This document shows positions 19,321 through 28,647 of a stretch of DNA of 64,000 nucleotides, piece by piece. The position numbers were made by a program, and so were the translations under genes. Source of the DNA: Metasolibacillus fluoroglycofenilyticus (GTDB lineage Bacteria; Bacillota; Bacilli; Bacillales_A; Planococcaceae); assembly GCF_003049645.1 (NCBI RefSeq), contig NZ_PYWK01000001.1, positions 1,457,487 to 1,521,486 on the forward strand, given 5' to 3'. Numbering within the stretch: the stretch's first letter is position 1; the number at the start of each line of letters is the position of its first letter. The notes beneath the pieces were generated by a model. That model worked only from the letters and a program-made list of their open reading frames with translations, was not told the origin of the DNA and did not search any database.

Positions 19321-19878
19321 ATGGCGAATAATATGCCGTATCGTTATGCATTTTTTGTAATAGGTATATGCCTATTCATTTTTTCACCATTAATCATTTT
19401 TTTAATACCAAGAATGATTCCAATGACATTTTACTTTGTGAAGTATACTTGGGTGTACTATGTTCCAACAGAAGCATATACGGTGTTCGCTGTTGGGATA
19501 GCTATTTTAATTATTTGCTGTGCTTTTTTATTTTTTGGCAAAATGAAAAAATGGGCAATAATTAGTAGCAGTATTTTATTTTTAACATCGATTGTTATTT
19601 TCTACGGAAGCTCTAGATGCTATATTGCAATGGATGATAACGGCTTTACATACAGGGGCCTTTTTGAGCAACAAAAACAATATGTAGGCTGGGAAAATGT
19701 GACACAAATAGAGCGTATAGAAGTACCGGCTGGTAAGGGTGGGAACGCGACATATATTGTTTCGCTGGATAACGGTGATGCTTTAACCTTCAAAGAAACA
19801 GCACATGTGCAGGAATATCGTAGTAAAATGCGGGGCAAATACGGTAAATATAATATTCCTGTCATTTATACGAATTAG
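19321..19878 (+). CDS. Membrane protein with C-terminal PH-like domain
   Basis: A 185-residue protein with three predicted membrane helices (about residues 8-30, 52-75 and 80-98) followed by a soluble domain (100-185) whose pattern, AMDDNGFTYRGLF...VGWENVTQIER...YIVSLDNGDALTF, is that of bacterial PH-like domains. The GGGGG-type ribosome binding site precedes the ATG. I do not recognise a specific family or function. Confidence 0.7.
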   Translation: MANNMPYRYAFFVIGICLFIFSPLIIFLIPRMIPMTFYFVKYTWVYYVPTEAYTVFAVGIAILIICCAFLFFGKMKKWAIISSSILFLTSIVIFYGSSRCYIAMDDNGFTYRGLFEQQKQYVGWENVTQIERIEVPAGKGGNATYIVSLDNGDALTFKETAHVQEYRSKMRGKYGKYNIPVIYTN

Positions 19879-19886
19879 GGGAGGAG

Positions 19887-19932
19887 GCGTTCCAAACTTC
19901 ATGTAGCTGTCAGCGCTTGGAACGCTCTCGGT
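19887..19932. terminator. Hairpin after PH-like membrane protein
   Basis: GCGTTCCAA pairs with TTGGAACGC around a 20-base loop that has some pairing of its own. The remaining bases to 20187 hold nothing I can identify. Confidence 0.4.
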
Positions 19933-20187
19933 GGTGCTTTTTGAAAGATTTTGTGTATTAAAAGAGTAAGGGGATTCCTTGAAAATAGGAGAAACATGGG
20001 GTTTAGCGGATGTTCTTTTTGAGAAAAGTTAAATTTTCGTTTCTTGCGCTTAGAAGTAAATCCTGCTAAAATTAGTGTTTTTCATTTTCAGAAAACCCCC
20101 TTCGCTATTTTATTGAGCAAATATTTCGCCGAAACACCATCGCAAATGTTCCGCAAGCCAGCTACTGCACGCCTTATGAAACGCTCT

Positions 20188-21438
20188 TTAGTTTCTTACT
20201 TGCCCATTACCGTAAATCCAGTATTTTGTTGATGTTAAGGCAGCTAACCCCATTGGACCACGCGCATGTAGCTTTTGTGTGGAAATGCCTACTTCAGCAC
20301 CGTAACCAAATTCAAAACCATCTGTAAAGCGAGTAGAAGCATTATGGTAAACAGCAGCAGCATCCACCATTGTTAAAAATAAATCCGCATGCTGTTGGGT
20401 CATCGTAATAATCGCTTCTGAATGCCTCGTACTATATTTCTGAATATGCTTGATAGCCTCTTGCACAGAATCAACGGTTTTCACACTTAATGCGAGACTT
20501 AAAAATTCCTCAGCAAAATGTACCTCATCAGCGAGAATGGCACTTCCTACGAATTGACAAATCGTTTCATCCCCATAGATTGAAATTTTTAATGATTGTA
20601 GAAAATCAAATAGCTCCTTACCGTATTTGATTAAAAAACTACGATGAATGACTAAGCTTTCCACAGTATTGCAGACGGAAGGACGTTGCGTTTTCGCATT
20701 TTTAATAATATTACATACCATATCGAACGGGGCACTATCATCAATATAAATATGGCAGTTGCCTGCACCTGTCTCTAGCACAGGTACGCTTGCTTCACGC
20801 ACAACAGTATCGATTAAACCTTTGCCACCGCGCGGAATAAGAACGTCTAAAAACTCACTTAAATGAAAGAGTTCTTTTGCTGTTTCTCGGCTTGTGTCTT
20901 CAATTAAAAGCACAGCATCTAATGGGAAATTTGCATGATACAATGCTTTATGAATAGATGCAATAAGTGCGATATTTGAATTTTGAGCAGAGGAGCTACC
21001 TCTTAATATAGCAGCATTGCTTGTTTTTAATGCTAGTGTTGCTGCATCAACAGTAACATTTGGACGTGCCTCATAAATCATACCAATAACACCAAGTGGC
21101 ACACGTCTTTTAACAATATGCAATCCATTTTCTTTTTGAATATTTTCAAGTTCCTCGCCAATTGGGTCGGGTAACTCAATTAATAATTGAATCGCCTCGC
21201 TCATTGCTTGGATACGTCCTTCATTCAGCATAATGCGGTCGAGTGTTGCAGCAGATAGTCCATTTTTTGCTCCAAGCTGTAAATCCAACTGATTTGCTTC
21301 TACAATTGTCGCTGTATCCATTTGCAACTGCTCTGCAATACAGGCAAGGGCCTTATTTTTTTCAGCAGTTGTTTTCAAATTCATGATGATGCTTGCACTT
21401 TTTGCTCGTTGTCCCTTTTCCCTTACTTCGTTAGCCAT
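20188..21438 (-). CDS. proA: Gamma-glutamyl phosphate reductase
   Basis: A 416-residue enzyme of proline synthesis that reduces gamma-glutamyl phosphate to the semialdehyde with NADPH. Landmarks: [20 protein letters not shown] around residues 113-132, IPRGGKGLI near 205, [12 protein letters not shown] near 220, and the catalytic cysteine in [11 protein letters not shown] near 257. The last residues ([11 protein letters not shown]) are typical. It lies four bases after proB and shares its T-box leader. Confidence 0.97.
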   Translation of the reverse strand: MANEVREKGQRAKSASIIMNLKTTAEKNKALACIAEQLQMDTATIVEANQLDLQLGAKNGLSAATLDRIMLNEGRIQAMSEAIQLLIELPDPIGEELENIQKENGLHIVKRRVPLGVIGMIYEARPNVTVDAATLALKTSNAAILRGSSSAQNSNIALIASIHKALYHANFPLDAVLLIEDTSRETAKELFHLSEFLDVLIPRGGKGLIDTVVREASVPVLETGAGNCHIYIDDSAPFDMVCNIIKNAKTQRPSVCNTVESLVIHRSFLIKYGKELFDFLQSLKISIYGDETICQFVGSAILADEVHFAEEFLSLALSVKTVDSVQEAIKHIQKYSTRHSEAIITMTQQHADLFLTMVDAAAVYHNASTRFTDGFEFGYGAEVGISTQKLHARGPMGLAALTSTKYWIYGNGQVRN

Positions 21439-21442
21439 CTAT

Positions 21443-22537
21443 TTAAACCTCCTTCATTTGAACCCAATAATCACGATGAATTACTTCTGTTGCTTGTTTG
21501 AATAATTCAGTCGTGCGCTTTCCCATTGCTTGCTCGAGCTCCTCCTTGGAATACTTTATTTCACCACGTCCGATACAATGATGCTGGTAAAACACTTCAA
21601 CGACATCACCTCGTTTAAAATGACCTTCCAATGCGTAAACACCTGCTGGTAATAAGCTTTTGCCTCCAGTCGTCAAAGCTTTGACAGCCCCTTCATCAAT
21701 GAATATTTTTCCTGTAACTGTAGATAATCGAAGCCATTGTCTACGGCTTGATAAAGTGGAGGGTTCCTCGCTAGAAATATACGTACCATCCCCATTGCCA
21801 GCTAAAACTTCCAGTAATTTTTTTGCTCCTGTTCCTTTTCCGATAAAAACATTAATGCCTGCTTCAAGAGCACAGCGCGCAGCTAATAGCTTTGACTCCA
21901 TCCCCCCTGTGCCGACTTTGGAGCTGCTGCCCGATGTGTTAGCAAGTAGCTCATCCGATATAACAGTTAAAAAATCTAAGCGTTTGGCATTAGGATTTTT
22001 TGTGGGATTCACTGTATATAGCCCATTGATATCCGTCAAAATAATTAGTTGGTCTGCATGAACAAGCCCTGCTACTAATGCAGAGAGCATATCATTGTCT
22101 CCAAATGTCAGCTCCGCAACAGATATTGTATCGTTCTCATTAATAATCGGTATTACAGAGCGTTCTAGTAGCTCAGAAAATGTGGCAGAGGCATTTTTGT
22201 AACGTTCTTTTTCGCTAAAATCTGTACGAGTCAGCAAGACCTGTGCTGAAATAATATTGTATTTGATAAATGCCTCATTGTAGAGCTGAATTAGTAGGCT
22301 TTGTCCAACAGCTGCCGCTGCCTGTCTGCCTTTCATCGTGACGGGACGCGTTGGATAGCCGAGCTTGCGGAAACCAGCAGCGACAGCGCCAGATGAAACG
22401 AGTAACACCTCGTGCCCCGAAAGCTTCAACTGTACGAGGGCCTCGATATGGTCATTAAATTTTTCAAAATCAATTTCTCCTTTATTATTTGTTAAAGAGC
22501 TACTGCCAATTTTTACGACAATCCGTTTTCGTTCCAT
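21443..22537 (-). CDS. proB: Glutamate 5-kinase
   Basis: A 364-residue kinase phosphorylating glutamate, the committed step of proline synthesis. The amino-acid-kinase domain runs from IVVKIGSSSLT (residues 4-14) to about 260, with SSGAVAAGF and GTGGMESKL; a C-terminal PUA domain (about 275-355) is present. The start is the ATG at 22537 behind AGGAGGAG. An open frame extends 34 codons further up, but that stretch is the T-box antiterminator and terminator, not protein. Confidence 0.96.
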   Translation of the reverse strand: MERKRIVVKIGSSSLTNNKGEIDFEKFNDHIEALVQLKLSGHEVLLVSSGAVAAGFRKLGYPTRPVTMKGRQAAAAVGQSLLIQLYNEAFIKYNIISAQVLLTRTDFSEKERYKNASATFSELLERSVIPIINENDTISVAELTFGDNDMLSALVAGLVHADQLIILTDINGLYTVNPTKNPNAKRLDFLTVISDELLANTSGSSSKVGTGGMESKLLAARCALEAGINVFIGKGTGAKKLLEVLAGNGDGTYISSEEPSTLSSRRQWLRLSTVTGKIFIDEGAVKALTTGGKSLLPAGVYALEGHFKRGDVVEVFYQHHCIGRGEIKYSKEELEQAMGKRTTELFKQATEVIHRDYWVQMKEV

Positions 22538-22544
22538 ATTTCTC

Positions 22545-22800
22545 CTCCTAGCAGATGCAATGAAAAAAAGCCCATTTCCTCCTAATTGATATAGGACGAA
22601 AGGGACTTCCGTGGTACCACCTAAATTGAATGCATACAATGCATTCCACTTATCTCATAACGCTGAGTGAGCGCTTAGTTTGGCTAAGGGCAAGTTGAAG
22701 GAGGTTGGGCGGCTTGTACTATGCGAATTTTTCAGCCAAAGCATTCGCTCTCTGTTATAGTCAGTGACCGCTTACTAGTCTTCAATAAGCTAAATATATT
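22545..22800 (-). promoter_or_regulatory. T-box riboswitch leader of proBA
   Basis: On the minus strand the conserved antiterminator sequence TAGGTGGTACCACGG (22623-22609) is followed by a terminator stem (22606-22566, pairing GTCCC..TCCTA with TAGGA..GGGC) ending in seven Ts, 25 bases before proB. Upstream is a stem I with an AGTA element, a GAGAGCGAA...TTCGC distal arm, and CCAACCTCC on its 3' side. The CCT at 22704-22702 is the likely specifier for proline tRNA. Uncharged tRNA(Pro) would switch proBA on. Confidence 0.88.
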
Positions 22801-23052
22801 TTACATAGCATGCACGATGAAGTGTATTTTGTCAATTATAATTTCGAATATTCCGATAATAAAAATGGCGAAAAATACTATTATTAAACGCTAAAATGCA
22901 TAAATATAATATTTTGTGTATAAAAAATTTGATTTTCTCCTTATTTTATAATAAAAATATGCTATTTTTGTTTTTGATAGATTGATTCCGAATGACTATA
23001 TTTAAGCCACCTAGGAATAAGCAGCTTGTGCACAATGCAAAAGGAATCTTCA

Positions 23053-23553
23053 ATGAACTTTGAACAATGCTATGAACAGTATAAACCGTTAATTCAAAAG
23101 GCGTTATATCGTTGCCGCGTTTATGGCAATTTTGATGAATATCGACATATAGCGATGATTGCTTTATGGGAGGCGACGCAAACATATGACGAAAATAAAG
23201 GAACCTTCGAAACATATGCCTATTTTATGATGCGCTATCAAATTATTGCTGAGATGCGCAAGCAAAACAATCATCGAAATCGCAACATGCTAGTTGGTGA
23301 TGAAGCTTTGCAAGTTTTTATAGATGATGGACGAAATGCCATTGTGATTGAAACACCAGCACTCGCAATATTGTGGGAAGAGTTAACGACAGATGAGCGC
23401 TATATTTTGACTAGCTATTATGTCCTGCAAAATAGTGACAAAGAAATTGCGCAAGCTTTGCAACTCAAAGTGGAAACGTTGAAAAAAAGAAGACAGCGCC
23501 TATTAAAGCGCTTGAACAAACAGCTTACTGAGTGCGGTAACATGTTGTTGTAA
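23053..23553 (+). CDS. Small sigma-70 family sigma factor
   Basis: A 166-residue protein with region 2 (YEQYKPLIQKAL...MIALWEATQTYDENKG, residues about 7-60) and region 4 (TSYYVLQNSDKEIAQALQLKVETLKKRRQRLLKRL, from about 120). It resembles ComX/SigH-type small sigma factors, often for competence or stress. The ATG at 23053 is chosen for AAAGGA seven bases before; GTG 23026 and ATG 23035 lie upstream in frame. No anti-sigma gene is adjacent. Regulon unknown. Confidence 0.78.
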   Translation: MNFEQCYEQYKPLIQKALYRCRVYGNFDEYRHIAMIALWEATQTYDENKGTFETYAYFMMRYQIIAEMRKQNNHRNRNMLVGDEALQVFIDDGRNAIVIETPALAILWEELTTDERYILTSYYVLQNSDKEIAQALQLKVETLKKRRQRLLKRLNKQLTECGNMLL

Positions 23554-23663
23554 AAAAGATAAAATCTCTTTCATCTAAATTCAAAATAATACCACTAAAC
23601 TCAATATTTCTTACTTTGCCAAACAAGCTAGCACCCTTTGACTTAATAAAACAAAAACGAAAA

Positions 23664-23869
23664 GGGCTGTCCAAAAAGCCGTGCATAGCCGGCGTTTTGG
23701 ACAGTAGCAATGATGTTTCGCAAAATGTTGATTCCTATAAACATAGAACACCTCTTTTAAAAATGGGATGAACATTTGCTTTAGCAGCGTTATCCTTCAG
23801 TAAAAGGGAAGCGATGAAAACATTGATTTCAATGCGGTGTCAAAACAAAATAGACTTTTCGCACAACTC
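23664..23869 (-). mobile_element. MITE-like element A, copy 2 (uninterrupted)
   Basis: A 206-base non-coding unit that is the reverse complement of 12706-12824 plus 13064-13136. Its ends GGGCTGTCCAAAAAG and the complement of GAGTTGTGCGAAAAG are imperfect inverted repeats. It includes a GGCTGTCCAAAAAGCCG hairpin. It ends 10 bases from the stop of the next gene. Confidence 0.75.
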
Positions 23870-23879
23870 CTTTCTGAAT

Positions 23880-24275
23880 TTACAAATTTTCATATAAATG
23901 CTGAATAAAATGTGTGCGCTCTTCGGGGGATTGCTGAAAATTATTAATGAGCAATGCTCCAAGCGTAAAATCGTCATCATTGATTAAAAACTGCATATTC
24001 ACAGGTTGTTCTTGCTCGTTAATTGTACATTGACCTTTAAATTCTACAACAGCCTGCTCACGCTGAGTTTTAAAATAGACCCATTTGCTTTCATCACAAT
24101 AATGATTAAACACATCCTCGATTGTTGTTGTATTCGTTTCACTTAATGATATTTGCTTTATTTCATCTATGTATTGATTATCTGTAATATCATCCTTTGG
24201 TCCATAAAAATAAATGAAAATACCGATAATACAAAGCGGCACTAGCCAAAAAATCGTACGTTTTCCAAACCCCAT
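23880..24275 (-). CDS. Hypothetical membrane-anchored protein
   Basis: A 131-residue protein with one N-terminal membrane helix (IFWLVPLCIIGIFIYFYG, about residues 8-25) and a polar domain of 105 residues outside, containing two cysteines (DESKW-preceding C and the C of KGQCT) that might pair. The ATG at 24275 has AGGAGG six bases upstream and is preferred to 24290. No family recognised; a mobile repeat lies directly downstream. Confidence 0.65.
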   Translation of the reverse strand: MGFGKRTIFWLVPLCIIGIFIYFYGPKDDITDNQYIDEIKQISLSETNTTTIEDVFNHYCDESKWVYFKTQREQAVVEFKGQCTINEQEQPVNMQFLINDDDFTLGALLINNFQQSPEERTHFIQHLYENL

Positions 24276-24378
24276 AAGTCCCCTCCTCATTTACACTAGT
24301 AGCATTATAGCATTTGATGATACAGTTGGAACAGTGAAATTGTATACTAAAAGAAAATATAGAGAGAGGAAGACACCA

Positions 24379-24564
24379 ATGAATCAACTAAAAATTATAA
24401 AGTTAAATGAGCAAAATTTACAAACTGAAGGTTGCTATTGCTTGCGAAGTGATAAGTGAGCTGCAGGTTATCAGCATAAAAATGAATGGTTACAGCAGCA
24501 ATTTCAGCAAGGCTTGCGATATATTAAAGCAATAGAAGGGGAAAAGCAGGCAGGCTTTATCTGA
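24379..24564 (+). pseudogene. Truncated YoaP-like N-acetyltransferase fragment with in-frame stop
   Basis: ATG at 24379 behind GAGAGAGGAAG opens a frame reading NLQTEGCYCLRSDK, then TGA at 24457-24459, then in the same frame AAGYQHKNEWLQQQFQQGLRY and KQAGFI before a second stop at 24562. This pattern (EGxxCLRSxK..GYxxKxxWLxxxFxxGLxY) is the start of YoaP-type GNAT proteins of about 250 residues. Only the first fifth remains and it is broken, so the gene is dead. Family assignment is from memory of the motif. Confidence 0.6.
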
Positions 24565-24612
24565 TTTACAAACATATGTACGTTTAATATACTAGTTATA
24601 TAGAAAGGGGCG

Positions 24613-26667
24613 ATGTATAAAGTGAGAGCGCTGCTCATTGCCGAAAAGCCATCGCTAATGCGAGATATTGAAAAAGTTTATAAGCGCATGCAATTGCCAT
24701 ATACAATTGACTTTGCTTCATTTATAGGACATGTTGTGGAGCTAAAGGAGCCACACGAATATAAAAAGGAATGGAAAAAATGGGATTTAGCAGTGCTACC
24801 GATGATGCCGGAGCGCTATGAATTTCGTGTAAAAAAAACTGCCTATAAAGTGTATAGGGAGCTAGAGCAAAAGCTAAAAACAGGGCACTATGATTTTATT
24901 ATAAATGCGTGTGATGCGGGGATGGAAGGGGAAAACATCTTTTATTCCTTTTATAAAAAAGTGGGCTGCAGGCTACCCGTAAAGCGCTTTTGGACATCAC
25001 AAACAACGGATAATGCAATACATAAAGCATTGACCCATTTGCTAGATGAAAATGATTACCTCATTCGCAATCTGCGCAATGCTGCCATGTATCGCATGAT
25101 ATTTGACTGGCTAATTGGCTTAAACTTAACGCGTGTTGCTACGGTAAAAGGTGGGCGTACGATTAAAGTTGGTCGTGTAATGACGCCAACCCTCGCCATT
25201 GTAGTCAAACGTGAGCTTGAAATAAAACAATTCCAGCCAGAGCCATATGCGCAAATTGAATTACAGCTACCAGAAATGACGGCGCTATGGTTTGACCCAG
25301 TCCAAAACACAAATAAAATACAATCTGGCGAAGTGAAGGCCATTGCTGCACGTATTACAGAAACAGCGATTGTCAAAGAGCTGAAAACTGAGCGCAAAGC
25401 ATTGCCTGCCCCACCATTGCATTCATTGCTGGAACTGCAAAAGGAAGCGAATAAATTTTATGGCTTTACATCTGCAAACACATTAAAAATTGCTCAAAGC
25501 TTGTATGAAAAAAAGTTAATTACTTATCCACGTACCGAATCTAAGCATTTACCGACAGCATTTGCTGAAAATATTACAGCACATATTAAAGCGCTTTGTT
25601 CATTAGAAGAATACCAAGCTATTGCAGGGGAAATTATGCGTAATCACTCCAATATAGCTCGTGTCACCTCCTCTAAACGCTACGTAGATGATAAAAAATT
25701 AACGGACCATCATGCTATTACAGTAACGGATGTAGCTGTAGGGCGCAAAAAGCTAACTGAGGCGGAATGGAAAGTGTACCATCTTATTTGTAAACGTCTT
25801 TTAGCTATCTTTTTACCAGCCTATCAATTCGATAAAACGACTATTATTTTACAATCTGGTGGGGAGCTTTTTAAGCAAACAGGTAATCGTATTGTAGAAA
25901 AAGGCTACACAGTATTATATGAAACATTTCGTAGAAAGGGGGAACTTCCTCTCCCTTTATTAAAGGTAGACGATATATTACCAATTAAGGAGTTAAATAT
26001 TTTATCTAAAATGACTGAACCGCCATCACGTTACACAGATAGTACATTGCTTGATGCGATGTTCCATGCAGGGCGCTTTATAGAGGATGCAGAACTGCAA
26101 AAAATTTTAAAGGACGCAGAAGGTATTGGTACATCGGCAACACGTGCAGAAATTATAGAAAAATTGATAACGATTGGTATGCTAGAACGACAAGGGAAAT
26201 CATTAGCTGCTACTAATTTTGGAATCGATGTTATTGCTAGCTTAGGCAATCATGATGTCGTTTCTCCAATTTTAACAGCAATTTGGAGCAAAAAGCTAAA
26301 GGACATTGTCGATGGTCAATTAAATGCATCTGCATTTTATAAGGAAATGCTTGCCTTTGTAGAAGAAACAACAGCGCGTATGAAAGCGTTGGAAATGCAA
26401 GTGGCTGAAAAGGAGATTGTCGTTGTCGGGAGCTGCCCATTATGTCGTAATGCAGTAGTAGAAGGGTTCCGAGCATATACATGTCAAAACAAAGCATGTA
26501 AATTTGCTATTAGCAAAGTATTAATGAAAGGTAAAGTAACAGCAATTGATGCGAAGAAGTTACTTTCTGGCAAAGAAACTCGTGAAATCCGCTTTACATG
26601 GAAAAGCGGTAAAAAAGGTAAAGCTCGCCTGAAGTTACAAGGGGAGAAGTTGGAGTTTGTTTTTTAG
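24613..26667 (+). CDS. topB: Type IA DNA topoisomerase (topoisomerase III-like)
   Basis: A 684-residue type IA topoisomerase that relaxes or decatenates DNA through a single-strand break. The Toprim domain starts at ALLIAEKPS (residues 6-14), and the active-site tyrosine is in LITYPRTESKHLP near residue 302. A C-terminal zinc-ribbon-like segment has CPLC and CQNKAC (about 612-635). In the Toprim acidic motif the usual D-R-E-G-E reads DAGMEGEN, with methionine in place of arginine, a variant. The ATG at 24613 has GGGG very close; GTG 24622 is an alternative start. Chromosomal or element-derived origin is unclear. Confidence 0.85.
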   Translation: MYKVRALLIAEKPSLMRDIEKVYKRMQLPYTIDFASFIGHVVELKEPHEYKKEWKKWDLAVLPMMPERYEFRVKKTAYKVYRELEQKLKTGHYDFIINACDAGMEGENIFYSFYKKVGCRLPVKRFWTSQTTDNAIHKALTHLLDENDYLIRNLRNAAMYRMIFDWLIGLNLTRVATVKGGRTIKVGRVMTPTLAIVVKRELEIKQFQPEPYAQIELQLPEMTALWFDPVQNTNKIQSGEVKAIAARITETAIVKELKTERKALPAPPLHSLLELQKEANKFYGFTSANTLKIAQSLYEKKLITYPRTESKHLPTAFAENITAHIKALCSLEEYQAIAGEIMRNHSNIARVTSSKRYVDDKKLTDHHAITVTDVAVGRKKLTEAEWKVYHLICKRLLAIFLPAYQFDKTTIILQSGGELFKQTGNRIVEKGYTVLYETFRRKGELPLPLLKVDDILPIKELNILSKMTEPPSRYTDSTLLDAMFHAGRFIEDAELQKILKDAEGIGTSATRAEIIEKLITIGMLERQGKSLAATNFGIDVIASLGNHDVVSPILTAIWSKKLKDIVDGQLNASAFYKEMLAFVEETTARMKALEMQVAEKEIVVVGSCPLCRNAVVEGFRAYTCQNKACKFAISKVLMKGKVTAIDAKKLLSGKETREIRFTWKSGKKGKARLKLQGEKLEFVF

Positions 26668-26685
26668 GATTTACCATAGTAATCA

Positions 26686-26726
26686 GGGCTATCGGAAAAG
26701 ATAATTTCTTTTCTGATAGCCCTTCA
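26686..26726 (+). terminator. Terminator after topB
   Basis: GGGCTATCGGAAAAG (26686-26700) pairs with CTTTTCTGATAGCCC (26708-26722), followed by TTCAT. Beyond it, 26727-27111 is AT-rich with no convincing gene. Confidence 0.85.
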
Positions 26727-27111
26727 TGCTATATTCAAAATTTCCTACAAGTATATTTTATGATAGTTACAATTAAAAAGACTGTCACTTTCCAGTAGCT
26801 GAATAAGCTGGGACTTTTAAGTTGTTGATAAGCAATCATTTCATATGCGAAAAAGAGAGGATGCCATACTATTTTTCCTAAATTCCTAGTTAAAATTAGA
26901 TATAGCAATTTTATCTTTAGAAACTTTAGTAATCTGGTAAGATTTCTATTGTTTTTTAGGGAATATGCGTATACAATAATGCTCTGTAAAGTAATTTGTG
27001 AATACTTGTCTGAATTGTTTTTCAACTAGGAAATTCGCACTTTTTCGCATGAAAAACCATATAATAAGTGCAAATGTTTTGAAAAATGTTCATCTTTTTA
27101 TAAAAAAACGT

Positions 27112-27154
27112 CAAACTTATTACAAATTGTCTTGACGTATTTGTAATAAGTTTG
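27112..27154. promoter_or_regulatory. Palindromic operator overlapping the aspartokinase promoter
   Basis: A perfect 16-bp inverted repeat, CAAACTTATTACAAAT (27112-27127) and its complement (27139-27154), with an 11-base centre. TTGACG (27132-27137) in the centre plus TACACT (27155-27160) at 17-base spacing make a plausible sigma-A promoter; TTGTAA (27141) with TAAAAT (27164) is an alternative. A repressor bound here would block either. Confidence 0.7.
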
Positions 27155-27221
27155 TACACTGTGTAAAATCAAATGTTTTTTGGGGAAGTACAATAATATT
27201 ATAAGGTAAGGATTTGGTAAA

Positions 27222-28580
27222 ATGATTGTATGTAAATTTGGTGGAACTTCTGTTGCGAATGCGCAGCAAATTAAAAAAGTTGCGAATATTGTAAAAGCTA
27301 ATCCAGCAAGAAAAATTATTGCAGTATCTGCTCCAGGAAAGCGCACGAATGATGATATCAAAGTAACGGATTTATTAATTGAACTTGCAAACAGTGCATT
27401 GCAAGGTGGAGATACTGAGTTAAAATTAAACATAGTAATTGAACGTTATGCTGATATTGCAGCAGAGCTAGGATTAGATGATACGATTATCCAAATCATC
27501 ACAGATGACTTGCGCGAACGTCTGGAAGCAGACAAGTCACAACAGGCATTATTTATGGATAACATAAAGGCCAGTGGTGAGGATAATAATGCAAAGCTTA
27601 TCGCAGCTTATTTTAATTCAATCGGAATGCCCGCCAAGTACGTGAGTCCAAAAGAGGGCTTAGTTGTGAACGATTTACCAGAGCGAACTTTTGCTTTGCC
27701 TGAAACATATGAGAATCTAAGCAAGCTTGCGAATGTCGAGGAAATCATTGTGTTCCCGGGCTTCTTTGGTTATACAAAGACGGGCGTGCTGCGTACGTTT
27801 GACCGCGGTGGCTCAGATATAACAGGTTCGATTCTAGCCTCCGCAGTTAATGCAGAACTTTATGAAAACTTTACTGACGTTGACTGCGTCTTTTCAGCAA
27901 ATCCGAAAGTGGTGAATTGTCCAGTGGAAATCAAGGAAATCACATATCGTGAAATGCGTGAACTTTCCTATGCGGGGTTCTCAGTATTTCATGATGAAGC
28001 GTTAATGCCTGTATATAAACAAGGGATTCCGGTAAATATTAAAAACACAAATAATCCTGCTGCATCTGGTACACGTATTGTACCAAAGCGCCCGGCAACA
28101 GGTAGCCCTGTTACAGGTATTGCGACGGATAGCGGATTTTCTATTTTATATGTATCGAAATATTTAATGAATCGTGAAGTAGGCTTCGGTAGACGTTTAC
28201 TGCAAATTATCGAGGAAGAAAATATTTCATATGAGCATACACCATCTGGACTAGATGATATTTCAGTTATTATGCGTTCCCATCAATTGAACGATGAGAT
28301 TGAGGCGCGTATTATGAAGCGGGTGAAAGAGGAATTACAAGCGGAGGACGTGCATTTCCGTCATGATTTCTCAATGGTTGTAATCGTAGGTGAAGGTATG
28401 CGAAATAACACGGGCTTAGCAGCGCGCGCAGCGACGGCTATTTCAAATACAGGCGCTAATATTGAAATGATTAATCAAGGTTCTTCAGAAGTAAGTCTTG
28501 TATTTGGCGTACTAAGCCAATATGAGAATCAAATTTTAAAGGCGCTTTATGAGGAGTTTTTTGCTCATACAACTGTGTAA
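27222..28580 (+). CDS. Aspartate kinase (monofunctional, YclM/ThrD type)
   Basis: A 452-residue aspartokinase, first enzyme of the lysine/threonine/methionine branch. The catalytic domain starts with VCKFGGTSVAN (residues 3-13) and includes FDRGGSDITGS near 195; two ACT domains follow (about 300-450), including VGEGMRNNTGLAARA. The lack of an alpha/beta internal-start organisation and the length match YclM, the threonine-pathway isozyme of Bacillus. Single gene behind a palindromic operator; no lysine riboswitch seen. Confidence 0.92.
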   Translation: MIVCKFGGTSVANAQQIKKVANIVKANPARKIIAVSAPGKRTNDDIKVTDLLIELANSALQGGDTELKLNIVIERYADIAAELGLDDTIIQIITDDLRERLEADKSQQALFMDNIKASGEDNNAKLIAAYFNSIGMPAKYVSPKEGLVVNDLPERTFALPETYENLSKLANVEEIIVFPGFFGYTKTGVLRTFDRGGSDITGSILASAVNAELYENFTDVDCVFSANPKVVNCPVEIKEITYREMRELSYAGFSVFHDEALMPVYKQGIPVNIKNTNNPAASGTRIVPKRPATGSPVTGIATDSGFSILYVSKYLMNREVGFGRRLLQIIEEENISYEHTPSGLDDISVIMRSHQLNDEIEARIMKRVKEELQAEDVHFRHDFSMVVIVGEGMRNNTGLAARAATAISNTGANIEMINQGSSEVSLVFGVLSQYENQILKALYEEFFAHTTV

Positions 28581-28584
28581 AAGT

Positions 28585-28634
28585 AAAGCTACTGTAATTA
28601 TTAGAGAAAATCTAATTTTACAGTAGCTTTTTAT
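28585..28634. terminator. Terminator after aspartokinase
   Basis: AAAGCTACTGTAA (28585-28597) pairs with TTACAGTAGCTTT (28618-28630); an inner stem TTAGA/TCTAA extends it. It can also serve the convergent reductase gene. Confidence 0.88.
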
Positions 28635-28647
28635 TGAGCGAAACCAA

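Noticed and set aside
22538..22639. 34-codon extension of proB
   Set aside because: The bases are the T-box antiterminator and terminator.
24457..24459. In-frame TGA as selenocysteine in the acetyltransferase fragment
   Set aside because: No SECIS-like hairpin follows, the family has no selenocysteine there, and the frame is truncated anyway.
26735..27025. 96-codon minus-strand frame upstream of aspartokinase
   Set aside because: AT-rich, no ribosome binding site, composition of non-coding DNA.
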